Below are positions 37,071-46,664 of a stretch of 51,078 nt of DNA, piece after piece. Below the pieces are notes generated by a model. That model did not search any database. It worked only from the letters and a program-made list of their open reading frames with translations, and was not told where the DNA came from. The stretch's first letter is position 1, and the number at the start of each line of letters is the position of its first letter. Origin of the DNA: Helicobacter rappini (GTDB lineage Bacteria; Campylobacterota; Campylobacteria; Campylobacterales; Helicobacteraceae); assembly GCF_900198625.1 (NCBI RefSeq), contig NZ_FZPK01000019.1, forward strand, positions 1-51,078, in the 5' to 3' direction. Position numbers and translations under genes: made by a program.

Positions 37071-37120
37071 ATATTCCATAATATTCTTATATTTGATAGA
37101 ATAAGAATATTATGGAATAT
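37071..37120. repeat. Perfect 20-base inverted repeat
   Basis: Left arm at 37071-37090 and right arm at 37101-37120 are exact complements, ten bases apart, and TTTT follows at 37121. The stem is almost all A and T. It may be a terminator, a cruciform site or a trace of a small mobile element. Confidence 0.8.
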
Positions 37121-37188
37121 TTTTACCTAATTTATATTGCTATATTATATAAAATATATAATTTGATAAAAATTATAAAACAACATGC

Positions 37189-37194
37189 TATAAT
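37189..37194 (+). promoter_or_regulatory. -10 promoter box for flavoprotein-leuC operon
   Basis: TGCTATAAT, an extended -10 box, lies 32 bases before the first start codon. No clear -35 box. Confidence 0.55.
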
Positions 37195-37225
37195 GTAGCT
37201 TCATGCTGTAACAAAAAGGAAAATT

Positions 37226-37756
37226 ATGCAAACACTACTACTTTTTTCACACACATTTTGGAAAGATTCTAAAGTCAATAGGGCGTTATTAGAATCAGCT
37301 CAAACATTAGCAAATGTGAAGATTCACAATCTCAATGAAACCTATAAAGACGGCGTGATAAATGCAGAATCTGAAGTGGCATTACTCAAAGATTCACAAA
37401 AAATCATTTTTCAATTTCCGCTGTTTTGGTTTAGCACACCTGCGCTTATGAAAGAGTGGCAGGATAGGGTTTTGACACATATTTTATATGGCAAAGATTC
37501 TAAGCTACTGCAGGGCAAGAAGTTTCAAGTCATTACGACTTTAGGCGGGGCAAAAGAGAGCTATGATGGACATCACGGATATAGTCTTAACACGATTTTA
37601 AGCCCACTCACAAGTGCGTTTAAGTATTGTGGCTGCGAGATTTTGGAATCTTTTGCTATCTTTAGTGCAAAGGTAGATACACTGCCTATGCAAGAGTATT
37701 TAGAGACATTACAAAACAATAAACAACAATCAGTAAGGAGCAAAATATGGGAATGA
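37226..37756 (+). CDS. NAD(P)H quinone oxidoreductase-like flavoprotein
   Basis: A 176-residue flavodoxin-like protein of the KefF/NQO1 type. Marks are [20 protein letters not shown] at the N-terminus (phosphate loop of FMN), [21 protein letters not shown], the family's FPLxWxxxPAxLKxWxD pattern, and [15 protein letters not shown]. It probably reduces quinones by two electrons, or protects from oxidants. AAAAAGGAA lies before the ATG. It overlaps leuC by 10 bases and shares its promoter. Confidence 0.85.
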   Translation: MQTLLLFSHTFWKDSKVNRALLESAQTLANVKIHNLNETYKDGVINAESEVALLKDSQKIIFQFPLFWFSTPALMKEWQDRVLTHILYGKDSKLLQGKKFQVITTLGGAKESYDGHHGYSLNTILSPLTSAFKYCGCEILESFAIFSAKVDTLPMQEYLETLQNNKQQSVRSKIWE

Positions 37757-39009
37757 CAATGAGTCAAAAGATCTTAGCCGATAGAGCGGGATTAGAATCT
37801 GTCAAGGCAAATGATTTAATTAGAGCAAAGCTAGATATGGTGCTAGGCAATGACATTACCACGCCTGTGGCAATCAACGCCTTTAAACAAGCTAAATTCA
37901 CGCAAGTTTTTGATAAAAATAAAATCTCACTTGTGATGGATCACTTCGCACCAAATAAGGACATAAAAGCCGCTACGCAAAGTCAGCAATGCCGCTGTTT
38001 TGCAAATGACTTTGATATTAAGCATTACTATGATGTGGGGAATATGGGGGTAGAACACGCCCTTTTGCCTGAGCAAGGCATTGTAACAATCGGCGATTTA
38101 ATTATCGGGGCAGATTCTCACACCTGCACTTATGGGGCGTTGGGTGCGTTTAGCACGGGGGTTGGAAGCACGGATATGGCTGTGGGTATGGCAACAGGCG
38201 AGGCGTGGTTTAAAGTCCCAAAGGCGATGAAGTTTAATCTCAAGGGCAAACTCCGCCCTTATGTGAGTGGCAAAGATGTGATTTTACATATCATCGGCAA
38301 AATCGGCGTTGATGGGGCGTTGTATAAAAGTATGGAGTTTAGCGGGGAGGGGCTAAAAAACTTAACCATTGATGATAGGCTTTGCATTGCGAATATGGCG
38401 ATTGAAGCGGGGGCGAAAAATGGTATTTTTGAAGTAGATGACATTACGATTGAATATGCAAAGGGACGCACAAGCAAGGAGTTTAGAATCTACAAGGCTG
38501 ATGAAGATGCAGAGTATGAAGAAGTCTTTGATATTGAGCTAGATTCCATAGATCACACCGTGGCGTTTCCGCATTTGCCTGAAAATACCAAAGAAAGAGA
38601 GCAGTGGGGCGAGATAAAGATAGATCAAGTTGTCATCGGCTCTTGCACGAATGGTAGGCTAAGCGATATGGAAGTGGCAGCAAATATTCTAAAGGATAAG
38701 ACAATAGCAAAAAATACGCGTTGTATTATCATTCCCGCTACGCAAAATATCTATTTAGAGTGTATTAATCGCGGGTATTTGGAGACTTTTATTAAAGCCG
38801 GAGCGGTAGTATCTACACCAACTTGTGGTCCTTGCCTTGGCGGACATATGGGAATCTTAGCGGCAAATGAAAAATGCGTCTCTACCACAAATCGCAACTT
38901 TGTAGGCAGAATGGGACATACCACAAGCGAAGTATATCTTAGCTCCCCTGAAGTGGCAGCAGCAAGTGCGGTAAGGGGGATTCTAAGCTCCCCACAAGAT
39001 ATTATTTGA
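37747..39009 (+). CDS. leuC: 3-isopropylmalate dehydratase large subunit
   Basis: A 420-residue aconitase-family subunit of leucine synthesis, holding the 4Fe-4S cluster. The cluster cysteines are in VIGSCTNGR and [10 protein letters not shown], and the catalytic/substrate motifs [10 protein letters not shown] and [11 protein letters not shown] and RNFVGRMGH are visible. It needs the small subunit LeuD, whose gene usually follows. Here the coding stops and a run of 12 G begins a few bases later, with no leuD in the window. AAGGAG precedes the ATG at 37747; ATG codons at codons 3 and 5 are alternative starts. Confidence 0.93.
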   Translation: MGMTMSQKILADRAGLESVKANDLIRAKLDMVLGNDITTPVAINAFKQAKFTQVFDKNKISLVMDHFAPNKDIKAATQSQQCRCFANDFDIKHYYDVGNMGVEHALLPEQGIVTIGDLIIGADSHTCTYGALGAFSTGVGSTDMAVGMATGEAWFKVPKAMKFNLKGKLRPYVSGKDVILHIIGKIGVDGALYKSMEFSGEGLKNLTIDDRLCIANMAIEAGAKNGIFEVDDITIEYAKGRTSKEFRIYKADEDAEYEEVFDIELDSIDHTVAFPHLPENTKEREQWGEIKIDQVVIGSCTNGRLSDMEVAANILKDKTIAKNTRCIIIPATQNIYLECINRGYLETFIKAGAVVSTPTCGPCLGGHMGILAANEKCVSTTNRNFVGRMGHTTSEVYLSSPEVAAASAVRGILSSPQDII

Positions 39010-39014
39010 GTTGT

Positions 39015-39026
39015 GGGGGGGGGGGG
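39015..39026 (+). repeat. Run of 12 G
   Basis: An uninterrupted G tract five bases after the leuC stop codon. Such tracts change length by slippage in Helicobacter and Campylobacter. It lies outside any clear reading frame. Confidence 0.95.
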
Positions 39027-39197
39027 ATAAACAACCTGTATTGTGCAAGCTTAGAATCTAATGCAATGTTTAATAAACCACCTTAAATTTATCCCTCCTT
39101 GCTCATTTCTACACAAAGCACAAATTTACTCTTGTGTCTCCTTATTCTCAAGGAAAACCATAACTTCGTTTTTTCTGTTGTATCATGCTATTGCTTG

Positions 39198-39327
39198 TTA
39201 TTTTTTCTCTATCTTATCTTTAAATTCTTTTATTTCATTTTGCAAGGTTTTTACTTTATTCTTATGATACCAATGGGCTGCTTACAATCACAACAAATAG
39301 AGAAAAGAATAAAATTATATCTATCAT
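39198..39327 (-). pseudogene. Tiny membrane protein gene, apparently frameshifted
   Basis: With AAAAGGG before the ATG, the frame reads MIDIILFFSLFVVIV and then stops shortly after (39262). Removing one A at the point GTAAGCA would continue as AAHWYHKNKVKTLQNEIKEF with a lysine-rich coiled-coil end at 39198. The joined 42-residue protein, one membrane helix plus a charged coil, looks natural. Function unknown. Either the gene is broken or the sequence has a one-base error. Confidence 0.4.
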
Positions 39328-39344
39328 ATTAAGCCCTTTTGCTA

Positions 39345-39443
39345 CTATCTATTTCTGCCAACTTTTTCTAAGCAATAGATTCTATATTCACTAACACCAA
39401 CCCAAGCCGCTAAAATCACAATCAAAACAAAATTCAAACCCAT
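39345..39443 (-). CDS. Tiny hydrophobic protein of 32 residues
   Basis: AAAGGAT lies six bases before the ATG, and the peptide MGLNFVLIVILAAWVGVSEY continues to a basic tail (EKVGRNR). It has one membrane helix. The next tiny frame begins 17 bases after its stop with a good ribosome site, so the pair may be an operon. The C tract lies 54 bases upstream of the start and might vary its promoter. I do not recognise a family. Confidence 0.4.
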   Translation of the reverse strand: MGLNFVLIVILAAWVGVSEYRIYCLEKVGRNR

Positions 39444-39496
39444 AACCAAATCCTTTCAAACTTATGATAGAATACAAACATTGTATAAGTTAATCA

Positions 39497-39507
39497 CCCC
39501 CCCCCCC
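39497..39507 (+). repeat. Run of 11 C
   Basis: An uninterrupted C tract, which is a G tract on the strand carrying the tiny membrane protein frames. Together with the 12-G run at 39015 it makes an inverted pair enclosing about 470 bases. Confidence 0.95.
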
Positions 39508-39777
39508 TTCGTTTTCTTTTAAAAGGGTTTGAAAACAGAAGTCTTAACCGATTAGCTTATACAAAGCGACTGCATAAAATACAATCTGCAAAGACAAAGC
39601 TATCATTCCAAAAAATCTTTAAGTTGTCTTTAATTTATCTTTTATCTATTTTCTATTAAGCATTATAACAAGCTATTTCTAATCTCCATATTCAGTTAAA
39701 GGGCAATATTCTGCTGACACGACTATAACTTAATATCTAGCAAAAAGATTCTATACCACTACGCCTTAACCTCACAA

Positions 39778-40581
39778 TTAAGAATCTTTTCTATTAGAAT
39801 CTTTTTCACTCATAAACTTATGCAAATCATCATATTCTTGCTTTGTGAAAAAGCGGGTTTTGCCAACAGGCAGTGCGTTTAGATTGATAAACCCATAGCT
39901 AACTCTTCTTAAGTCCAGCACATTCGCATTAAAATGTGCGAAAAATCTGCGCAACTCTCGATTTTTTCCCTCGCTGATACGCACTTTTAGCTTTGAGATT
40001 GAAGCACTTTTTATAATCTCATATTCCATAGGCATAAACTCCATTGTCTTTATCTTGCTTAGTCTATGCCCACCTGCTTTTGCATTTTGCAATGTTAAGC
40101 CCTCTTCCATTGCCTTTATCATCTGCTTTGTAATATGAGAATCTATTTTAAGAATATAGGTGCGTGGCAGGTTTGAGTGCATGAGTTTGCTTACAACTTC
40201 TTTACTATCACTTAAAATCAAAAGCCCCTCACTCGCAAAGTCAAGCCTACCAACAGGCATAAAATGCGCGTATCTAGCATTTAAGCTATCATAGATAAGC
40301 TTTCTCCCATAAGAATCTTTTTTGCTCACAAGTTCACCCTTTGGCTTGTGATACACGATTGCAGTGTAGTTTTGCTTTTTAGCATAATGCAGCATTTTTC
40401 CATGTATGAAAATCTTAAATTCTTTCATGGCGGCATGTGGATTTTGCAGGGCTATTTGTGGGACTAGAGTTTTTGTTGTCGCTAAAGCATGATTAATCTT
40501 TACTGCCCCTTCTATTATTAGCCTATCCGCTTCTCTACGCGAATATTTGCTGTGTAGTGCGATAAAATGATTAAGTCGCAA
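39778..40581 (-). CDS. Pseudouridine synthase of the RluB/RsuA family
   Basis: A 267-residue enzyme that isomerises a uridine of ribosomal RNA. An S4 RNA-binding domain comes first (residues 1-50, SKYSRREADRLIIEGAVKIN), then the catalytic domain with Asp in PVGRLDFASEGLLIL. KNRELRRFFAHF is another family mark. The start is a TTG with AAGGGA upstream. It begins two bases after the helicase stop, in one transcript. Which RNA position is modified cannot be told. Confidence 0.87.
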   Translation of the reverse strand: MRLNHFIALHSKYSRREADRLIIEGAVKINHALATTKTLVPQIALQNPHAAMKEFKIFIHGKMLHYAKKQNYTAIVYHKPKGELVSKKDSYGRKLIYDSLNARYAHFMPVGRLDFASEGLLILSDSKEVVSKLMHSNLPRTYILKIDSHITKQMIKAMEEGLTLQNAKAGGHRLSKIKTMEFMPMEYEIIKSASISKLKVRISEGKNRELRRFFAHFNANVLDLRRVSYGFINLNALPVGKTRFFTKQEYDDLHKFMSEKDSNRKDS

Positions 40582-40583
40582 AG

Positions 40584-42140
40584 TTATCCCTTATAGTATT
40601 TTTGCTGACTTTGCATTTTTTGCTTTTTAGCTCTCTCTTGGGCGTTGCTTGGTCGTGTGTTTTTTGATAGATTCTCTTTATTAGTGCGTCTATTTGTGCT
40701 TGATTTTGGATTTTTATCTCTAGCTAGAGTTTTACCTTTTGTGCCTTTGCTACCTTTTGTTTTCGCCTCCTTTTTAGATTCTAGAATCTCTTGTTTTTGG
40801 ACTTCTAGGGCTTCCTGCTTTGTTAGTCCTATTTTTACATGTTCTCGTAGATAGACAGATAAAAGTCTTAAAATGAGTTGAGCTGAATCTGTCTTATCTT
40901 TTATGCTTTCATAAAGATTTATCGCTTCATCTGATACCTTTGTGTTTAAAAGCGTGTTTATCATCACATCGCTGCTTACACTTGGCACTTCATAAAGCTC
41001 AAATTTTGCGTTTGTTTCATTCTGTATCTTCTTTAGATCTTTATACTCAAGCGGTGTAGCAAGGGTAATGGCAACACCTTTGCTACCAGCCCTGCCTGTG
41101 CGTCCTATCCTATGCACATAAGATTCTATATTTAAAGGTATATGATAGTTGAAAACATGACTTACATTGCGTATATCAAGCCCCCTTGCAGCGACATCTG
41201 TGGCGACTAGAATGTCTGCTTCCTTACCTTTAAAAGCTTGGACTGAATCTCTACGCATGCGTTGGTCCATATCGCCATGTAATGCGGTGCTTTTATAGCC
41301 TTTATTTTGCAAGTAGCTATTGACTTCATCGGCTTCTTTTTTTGTGCGGATAAAGATGATACTTTTGCTTGGAGATTCTGTATCTATTAGCCTTGTTAGG
41401 GCTTCATTCCGTTCATTTTCGTTGATGATATAGTAGCGTTGCGCTATATCTGCATTTGTCGTGCTACTTGATTGAATCTTAATATGCACAGGATCATAGA
41501 GAATCTTATCTGCTAATTGTTTGATTCTAGCCGGCATTGTGGCTGAAAACAGCAGGGTTTGTGCGTTATTTGGAATATATTGAAATATCTCTTCAATATC
41601 ATCGATAAAACCCATATCAAGCATTTCATCACTTTCATCAAGGACCACAACATTTGGTGCGAAGTTTTTTAGTCGCTCATTTTTTAAATGATCTAGCAAT
41701 CTACCCGGTGTTGCGATTAGGACCTGTGGCTTTTTCTCTATTAATTCAAGCTGCTTTTTCACACTTTGTCCGCCATACACACACACTGTTTTTGTCTTTA
41801 AAAATTTACCTAACTTAAAGACTTCATCGCTAATCTGCATAGCAAGCTCTCGCGTGGGCGTAATCACTAAAGCTTCAATGGAGCTATCGTTTTTCAAACT
41901 ATGGAGGATAGGCAGGGCAAATGCTGCGGTCTTGCCTGTGCCTGTCTGGGCTTGTGCGATAACATCTCTACGCTCAAGTATGGGTGGGATAGCTTTCTCT
42001 TGTATAGGGCTTGGTGTAGTAAAACCTGCCTCTTTAATGCCTTTTAACACTTTGTCTTTCAAGCCTAAAGCTCGAAATGAATCTAGCGCACTCAACTTAT
42101 CTTGTGTATTGTCTTGTGCTTTTGTCTCTTTTTTATTCAT
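40584..42140 (-). CDS. DEAD-box RNA helicase
   Basis: A 518-residue ATP-dependent RNA helicase of the DeaD/RhpA type, with roles in RNA decay and ribosome assembly. Motifs in order: Q motif PSPIQEKAIP, Walker A AQTGTGKT, PTRELA, the DEAD box as DESD in VVVLDESDEMLDMGF, SAT, and the C-terminal HRIGRTGRAG. The second residue of the DEAD box, DESD, differs from the standard (DEAD). The tail (from about 440) is Lys/Arg/Ser-rich and disordered, suited to RNA binding. Helicobacter has one such helicase, which works with RNase J. Confidence 0.92.
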   Translation of the reverse strand: MNKKETKAQDNTQDKLSALDSFRALGLKDKVLKGIKEAGFTTPSPIQEKAIPPILERRDVIAQAQTGTGKTAAFALPILHSLKNDSSIEALVITPTRELAMQISDEVFKLGKFLKTKTVCVYGGQSVKKQLELIEKKPQVLIATPGRLLDHLKNERLKNFAPNVVVLDESDEMLDMGFIDDIEEIFQYIPNNAQTLLFSATMPARIKQLADKILYDPVHIKIQSSSTTNADIAQRYYIINENERNEALTRLIDTESPSKSIIFIRTKKEADEVNSYLQNKGYKSTALHGDMDQRMRRDSVQAFKGKEADILVATDVAARGLDIRNVSHVFNYHIPLNIESYVHRIGRTGRAGSKGVAITLATPLEYKDLKKIQNETNAKFELYEVPSVSSDVMINTLLNTKVSDEAINLYESIKDKTDSAQLILRLLSVYLREHVKIGLTKQEALEVQKQEILESKKEAKTKGSKGTKGKTLARDKNPKSSTNRRTNKENLSKNTRPSNAQERAKKQKMQSQQKYYKG

Positions 42141-42370
42141 TAAACGCTCTTTTTGTAAAGTAAATCATAATTATAGCATTGTTTCTTAACAATATATAGT
42201 GTGGTTATTTGTTATTATGCTTGAATATGCTCATAATAAAACCACATCGTATAGCTGAGTATAATGTAATCAATATAAATAGATGCGGTTAGTTTCTTAT
42301 GTTTTGCCAAAAGATTCTAAACTCTCACTCTAATGTTATTTTCCCGTCTTCAAATGTGATAAAAATTTCC

Positions 42371-44269
42371 TTATCCGCCAAGATATTGTCGCAATTGTCT
42401 GCCTATTCTTGGATGTTTAAGCTTTTTAATCGCACTTGATTCAATCTGTCTTACACGCTCTCTTGTAACATTTAATGCCTTGCCGATTTCTTCTAGTGTC
42501 CTATCACTTTCATCTTCAAGCAAACCAAAACGCATTTTAATCACCGCTTTTTCTCGCTCATTAAGCTGGTCTAATACATTATCAATTTGCTCTCTTAAAT
42601 CTTCTTTTAGCATAATATCCATAGAACTCATCGTGCTTTTATCTTCTACAAAATCTCCAAATTTACCATCATCATCATTGCCTATCGGTGCTTCAAGGCT
42701 TATTGGCTCTTTTGTGATTTTGATTACATTTTTAACTTTATCTACACTTAAGCCAACTTGATTTGCAATAGATTCTACATCAAGTTCTTCGCCTTTTTCT
42801 TGTGCGTGTTTTCGCATAAGATTCTTAATCTTATTGATAGTATCAATCATGTGGATTGGAATCCTTATAGTGCGCGCTTGATCGGCTATGGCACGACTGA
42901 TTGCTTGTTTTATCCACCATGTCGCATAGGTTGAAAACTTGTATTGCTTACGATATTCAAACTTATCGACTGCCTTCATAAGCCCGATATTGCCCTCTTG
43001 TATCAAATCTAGGAATGGCAAACCTCGATTGGTATAACGCTTTGCAATGCTTACAACAAGACGCAAATTACTTCTACTCATCTTTGTCTTAGCAGTATCT
43101 GAAATCCTTTTGCCCCGCTTAATTTGCTCTAGAATCTCTTTTAGTTTTTCTGGCTCAAGATTAAATCCACTCTTACTTGCTTCCCTTGTGCGATAGAGTT
43201 TTTGTATCTCTACATAGGTTGCAACCATTGTATTTTCTGGGACTTGCGCTACAATCTCTTCCCTTGTCATATTAGCAATATTTTTTAAAAGCTCTTGATG
43301 ATTTTGTCGCAATGTATCATTAAAAAGATTTAGTCTATACTCTAATCTTTTTAGCTCTCTATCAAATCCATCGTCATTTTTCAAGCTATTTTCCATAGCT
43401 TTTGTAAGCTCATTAATAAGCTTACTTGTAGGTCCTAAGCTAAGCAGCCTTTGCTTTAAGATGTGTTTCTTATGGGCGAGTATAAGCGTATGTAGTAATT
43501 CATCATCACCTTTTCTTACAAGCCCTTTGCTTTCATACTCACTATCTTCTTGCAAAATCTTTAGCCAGTCATTTTTTGCATCATTTAGGGCTTGAAAACT
43601 TTCAAGCACTTTTTCAATGCGTGCTTCATCGGCTTTTGTATTTTTTCTTGCTTTTGGCTTATTCTCTTCATCAAATTCTTCTTCAGAGCTATCAAACTCA
43701 ATATCATCAGAATCATCATCGCTTTGCGGATCATCAAAGCTTTTGAAAAGCTCTTTTACTCTTCTCTCTCGATTAATCAAAGCATCTTTATAATCATAAA
43801 TAAAATCGATTAAATAAGGCACAGAACATATCGCATCGATGATAATATCTTCACCTTTTTCCATGTCCTTGCTTAGATTTATCTCTTCTTCCTTGCTTAG
43901 TAATGGAATCTGCCCCATTTCTCGCAGATACATACGCACAGGACTATCGCTTCTACTCCATTCAAGCAACTCTCTTTCTCGCTGAAAGTCAAACTCTTCA
44001 CTTAAAGATTCTTCCATATTTTTTTGCTTTATAAGATCTGCTTGAATCTTATCCTGCTCGTTTAGGTTCTTTGCCATTTCAGATGAGCTGATGAGCTGCT
44101 TTTTATGGGTTTTACAAAGTGTTTTTATCTTTTGTAAGATTGCCATTGTGGGTTCTGTATCAATGGTTTGTGCGATCATCTCATAAGAAATACAATCTTC
44201 TTTTGTGCTTTTAAATAATTGCTCCAGACTCTCATTGAGTTTATTCTCATTTAATTTGCTCACTGCCAT
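42371..44269 (-). CDS. rpoD: Primary sigma factor RpoD
   Basis: The housekeeping sigma factor, 632 residues, directing RNA polymerase to vegetative promoters. Region 1.2 is [18 protein letters not shown]; an acidic stretch ([19 protein letters not shown]) lies in the non-conserved part. Region 2 is [20 protein letters not shown] and region 4 has the helix-turn-helix [21 protein letters not shown] prefer the ATG at 44267-44269, with AAGGAG five bases before it, to the GTG two codons earlier. The weak -35 promoters seen in this window fit its Helicobacter type. Confidence 0.95.
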   Translation of the reverse strand: MAVSKLNENKLNESLEQLFKSTKEDCISYEMIAQTIDTEPTMAILQKIKTLCKTHKKQLISSSEMAKNLNEQDKIQADLIKQKNMEESLSEEFDFQRERELLEWSRSDSPVRMYLREMGQIPLLSKEEEINLSKDMEKGEDIIIDAICSVPYLIDFIYDYKDALINRERRVKELFKSFDDPQSDDDSDDIEFDSSEEEFDEENKPKARKNTKADEARIEKVLESFQALNDAKNDWLKILQEDSEYESKGLVRKGDDELLHTLILAHKKHILKQRLLSLGPTSKLINELTKAMENSLKNDDGFDRELKRLEYRLNLFNDTLRQNHQELLKNIANMTREEIVAQVPENTMVATYVEIQKLYRTREASKSGFNLEPEKLKEILEQIKRGKRISDTAKTKMSRSNLRLVVSIAKRYTNRGLPFLDLIQEGNIGLMKAVDKFEYRKQYKFSTYATWWIKQAISRAIADQARTIRIPIHMIDTINKIKNLMRKHAQEKGEELDVESIANQVGLSVDKVKNVIKITKEPISLEAPIGNDDDGKFGDFVEDKSTMSSMDIMLKEDLREQIDNVLDQLNEREKAVIKMRFGLLEDESDRTLEEIGKALNVTRERVRQIESSAIKKLKHPRIGRQLRQYLGG

Positions 44270-44381
44270 ACTCACTCCTTACTAAGCGATTAGAATCAGT
44301 CATTATATCGACAGAACAAAAATAAAATATTAATAAAATGCACTTATTTTATGTCATATTGTAAAAAAAAGATAGATTCTA

Positions 44382-45839
44382 TTATTGCGCTACAATGGTT
44401 TTTACTTCATTATTCACGATATTATAGATTAAAATTCTCTTTGGTTTGCCATTATATGCCTGCAATGCATTTTGAAAGTCTGCTACATTTTTGATAGGCA
44501 TATTTTCTACTTGTGAGATAACATCACCTTTTTGGAATCCTAGCTCTTGTGCCTTTGAGTTTTGCATTACATTACTCACAAGCGCTCCATTAATATCATT
44601 TGGCACACGATAGACTTGACGCACTTGCCCTGTTAGATTATCAATGCTTAATCCATCAAATGCACTGCCACCACTTGGTGCTACTTTGCTTGGCTGATTT
44701 ATCGTTGTGCTACTTTGAGGTTGCTCTGCAAGGACTAGCTTTATTTGCTTTGTTTCAAGGCTTGCTTTATCGCCTTTCATATTGTTTCTTAAAAGTGTAA
44801 GTGTAATGCTTTGATTTGGTGGTATAGACCCGATTAGATTCCGCAATTCAGCTGCACTTTTGATAGGTTTGCCATTTACCGCAGTGATTAAATCCCATAC
44901 AGCTAATCCCGCTTTTTGTGCGGGTGAATTTGCCTGCATACCAACGACTAATGCCCCTTGTGTATCGCCATAAGTGCTTGCAATATCAGAATCTAAATCT
45001 TTAATGCTTACACCAAGAAAGCCACGCCTAACCTTACCGCTTTTAATGAGTTCAGTCGCTACACTTTTTACCATTTCAGAAGGGATAGCAAAGCCAATAC
45101 CATGATTCCCACCGGTGCGTGAGATAATAGCGGTATTCATACCGATAAATGCACCTCTACTATCGATCAAAGCCCCACCAGAATTTCCCGGATTAATACT
45201 CGCATCGGTTTGAATGAAGTTTTCATAATTACTAATCCCAAAGCCATTCTTATTTAACGCAGAAATGATACCTTGTGTTACACTCTCACCCACACCAAAG
45301 GGATTACCAATCGCAAATACCACATCACCAACAGCATAGCGACTACTTTCAGCAAAAGGGAGTATCGGTAAATTATTTCTCTCGATTTTTATCACAGCTA
45401 TATCACTTTGAGAATCTTCTCCAATAAGTTTTGCGGGGTATTTCTTTGTATCACCGGGTAGTGTTACATGAATCTTATCTGCACCTTTAATCACATGGCT
45501 ATTTGTTACAATATAACCATTACTTGCAATGATAACACCAGAGCCAATACCACCTTGAAGTCTATCTTGTGGCACCATATCGCCAAAAAATTGCTGAAAA
45601 AATGGATCATTAAAAGGGGAATTACCACCGCCAACTTTCCTTTCAGTCGTAATATTTACAACAGCTTTTGTAGCATTTTTAATCGCTTCGTGGTAAGAAA
45701 AGACAACATTTGCATTGCTAGAAGGTGTAGATCTAGTGAAAGAGGGGGCAACCGCTACATCAAGCCCATGACTTAAACAAAGACTTAGTGGCATTATCGC
45801 AAGCATTTTTACCAATGTATGACGACTTGTTTTTTTCAT
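44382..45839 (-). CDS. htrA: Periplasmic serine protease HtrA
   Basis: A 485-residue protease/chaperone of the periplasm; in H. pylori it is also secreted and cuts E-cadherin. After a signal peptide (MKKTSRHTLVKMLAIMPLS) the catalytic triad shows as TNSHVI (His), DSQSDIAVIKI (Asp) and NPGNSGGALID (Ser). Two PDZ domains follow (GFLGVSIKDLDSDIA and LGFQKGDVISQVEN). I placed the start at the ATG at 45837-45839 because AAGGAG lies before it and the signal peptide begins there; a longer frame overlaps the neighbouring transporter gene. Confidence 0.94.
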   Translation of the reverse strand: MKKTSRHTLVKMLAIMPLSLCLSHGLDVAVAPSFTRSTPSSNANVVFSYHEAIKNATKAVVNITTERKVGGGNSPFNDPFFQQFFGDMVPQDRLQGGIGSGVIIASNGYIVTNSHVIKGADKIHVTLPGDTKKYPAKLIGEDSQSDIAVIKIERNNLPILPFAESSRYAVGDVVFAIGNPFGVGESVTQGIISALNKNGFGISNYENFIQTDASINPGNSGGALIDSRGAFIGMNTAIISRTGGNHGIGFAIPSEMVKSVATELIKSGKVRRGFLGVSIKDLDSDIASTYGDTQGALVVGMQANSPAQKAGLAVWDLITAVNGKPIKSAAELRNLIGSIPPNQSITLTLLRNNMKGDKASLETKQIKLVLAEQPQSSTTINQPSKVAPSGGSAFDGLSIDNLTGQVRQVYRVPNDINGALVSNVMQNSKAQELGFQKGDVISQVENMPIKNVADFQNALQAYNGKPKRILIYNIVNNEVKTIVAQ

Positions 45840-45993
45840 ATTTCTAAACTCCTTAAGATAATATCTTAAATAAACATGCAAAGATTCTAATATGTTTTCA
45901 TAAAAATTTTTTAAACAACAAAATAAACGACATAAATATCGCATTTTCTTATACATTTTAAACGCCTTGCCAACTCTTAGAATCTTAAATACA

Positions 45994-46635
45994 TCACGAC
46001 ATAAAAATATCATACGCATGATAAAGTAGTAAGATAGAAAAACAAGCAAAAAGGATAGAACAAATCTTATCGATAATGTGAAAAACCCTATCGCAAATTA
46101 GATTCCTAAAAAAAGTGGCAAGTAAAATAACAGAAAAAAACGCACTACTTAAACCACAAAATAGCACAGATAGACTTATAAGCGGACTAGATTCTATAAA
46201 TGGGGCAACAATGACGCTAAAAAATAAAATTGCCTTTGGATTTGATAGATTAATGATTAAGGCTTTAAGATAAGTGTCTGGTTTATCTTTTAAGGTATTA
46301 GAATTTTGAGAGACTTGCGAGTTATTATTTTGTAGATTAGAATCTGGAATATCAATATGTGTTGCACTCTTTTTAAAAAGCATAAAGGCAATATAGGCTA
46401 GATAAATTGCCCCAAGAGTGCTTAATGCAATCTGTGCTATTTTGCCATTAAAAAGATAGCCAAATCCAAAATAAAGCACCGCCAAATAGACAATCCAACC
46501 ACTAGCAATACCGCTTAGAATCTTTACGCCTTGCATAAAGCCAAATAGCAGAGTATTACGCATGACAAGCAAAATATCAGGTCCGGGCGTAATCGCTCCA
46601 ACAAATGCAAGTAAAAAAAGCGTTAATAAGCTCAT
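45994..46635 (-). CDS. LysE family amino-acid exporter
   Basis: A 213-residue membrane protein with about six helices. The N-terminal AFVGAITPGPDILLVMRNT matches the RhtB/LysE signature, and ILSGIASGWIVYLAVLYFGF is the second helix. A longer hydrophilic loop with Asn/Ser (SNLQNNNSQVSQNSN) lies in the middle. It probably exports amino acids or related compounds. AAGGTTAG precedes the ATG. It lies 155 bases upstream of htrA on the same strand. Confidence 0.85.
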   Translation of the reverse strand: MSLLTLFLLAFVGAITPGPDILLVMRNTLLFGFMQGVKILSGIASGWIVYLAVLYFGFGYLFNGKIAQIALSTLGAIYLAYIAFMLFKKSATHIDIPDSNLQNNNSQVSQNSNTLKDKPDTYLKALIINLSNPKAILFFSVIVAPFIESSPLISLSVLFCGLSSAFFSVILLATFFRNLICDRVFHIIDKICSILFACFSILLLYHAYDIFMS

Positions 46636-46664
46636 ACATTCTAACCTTAGAATCTTATGGATAA

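Larger units (their letters stand above)
36569..37225. other. AT-rich spacer after the tRNA
   Basis: About 650 bases. A 69-residue hydrophobic plus-strand frame (36895-37104, MFHRIMFLSNIQIIFHLLGF) exists but has extreme A/T composition, no good ribosome site, and its last codon lies in the right arm of the 37071-37120 hairpin; I do not consider it a secure gene. The promoter for the flavoprotein gene is at the right end. Confidence 0.45.
39010..39777. other. G/C-tract-flanked spacer after leuC
   Basis: Contains the G tract, the C tract and two tiny minus-strand frames listed separately. Plus-strand frames here (from 39061 and 39099) are hydrophobic shadows without good start sites. The last 270 bases before the pseudouridine synthase stop contain nothing recognisable. 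Confidence 0.5.

Noticed and set aside
36895-37104. 69-residue hydrophobic plus-strand reading frame
   Set aside because: Extreme A/T content, no ribosome site, and its end lies inside a perfect hairpin; probably chance in AT-rich DNA.
39061-39332. Two overlapping plus-strand frames between the G and C tracts
   Set aside because: Phe/Leu/Ser/Cys-rich translations typical of the complement of AT-rich coding DNA; the minus strand has better start sites.
45840-46049. 70-residue N-terminal extension of HtrA
   Set aside because: The extension overlaps the transporter gene, and the shorter start has AAGGAG and begins a normal signal peptide.
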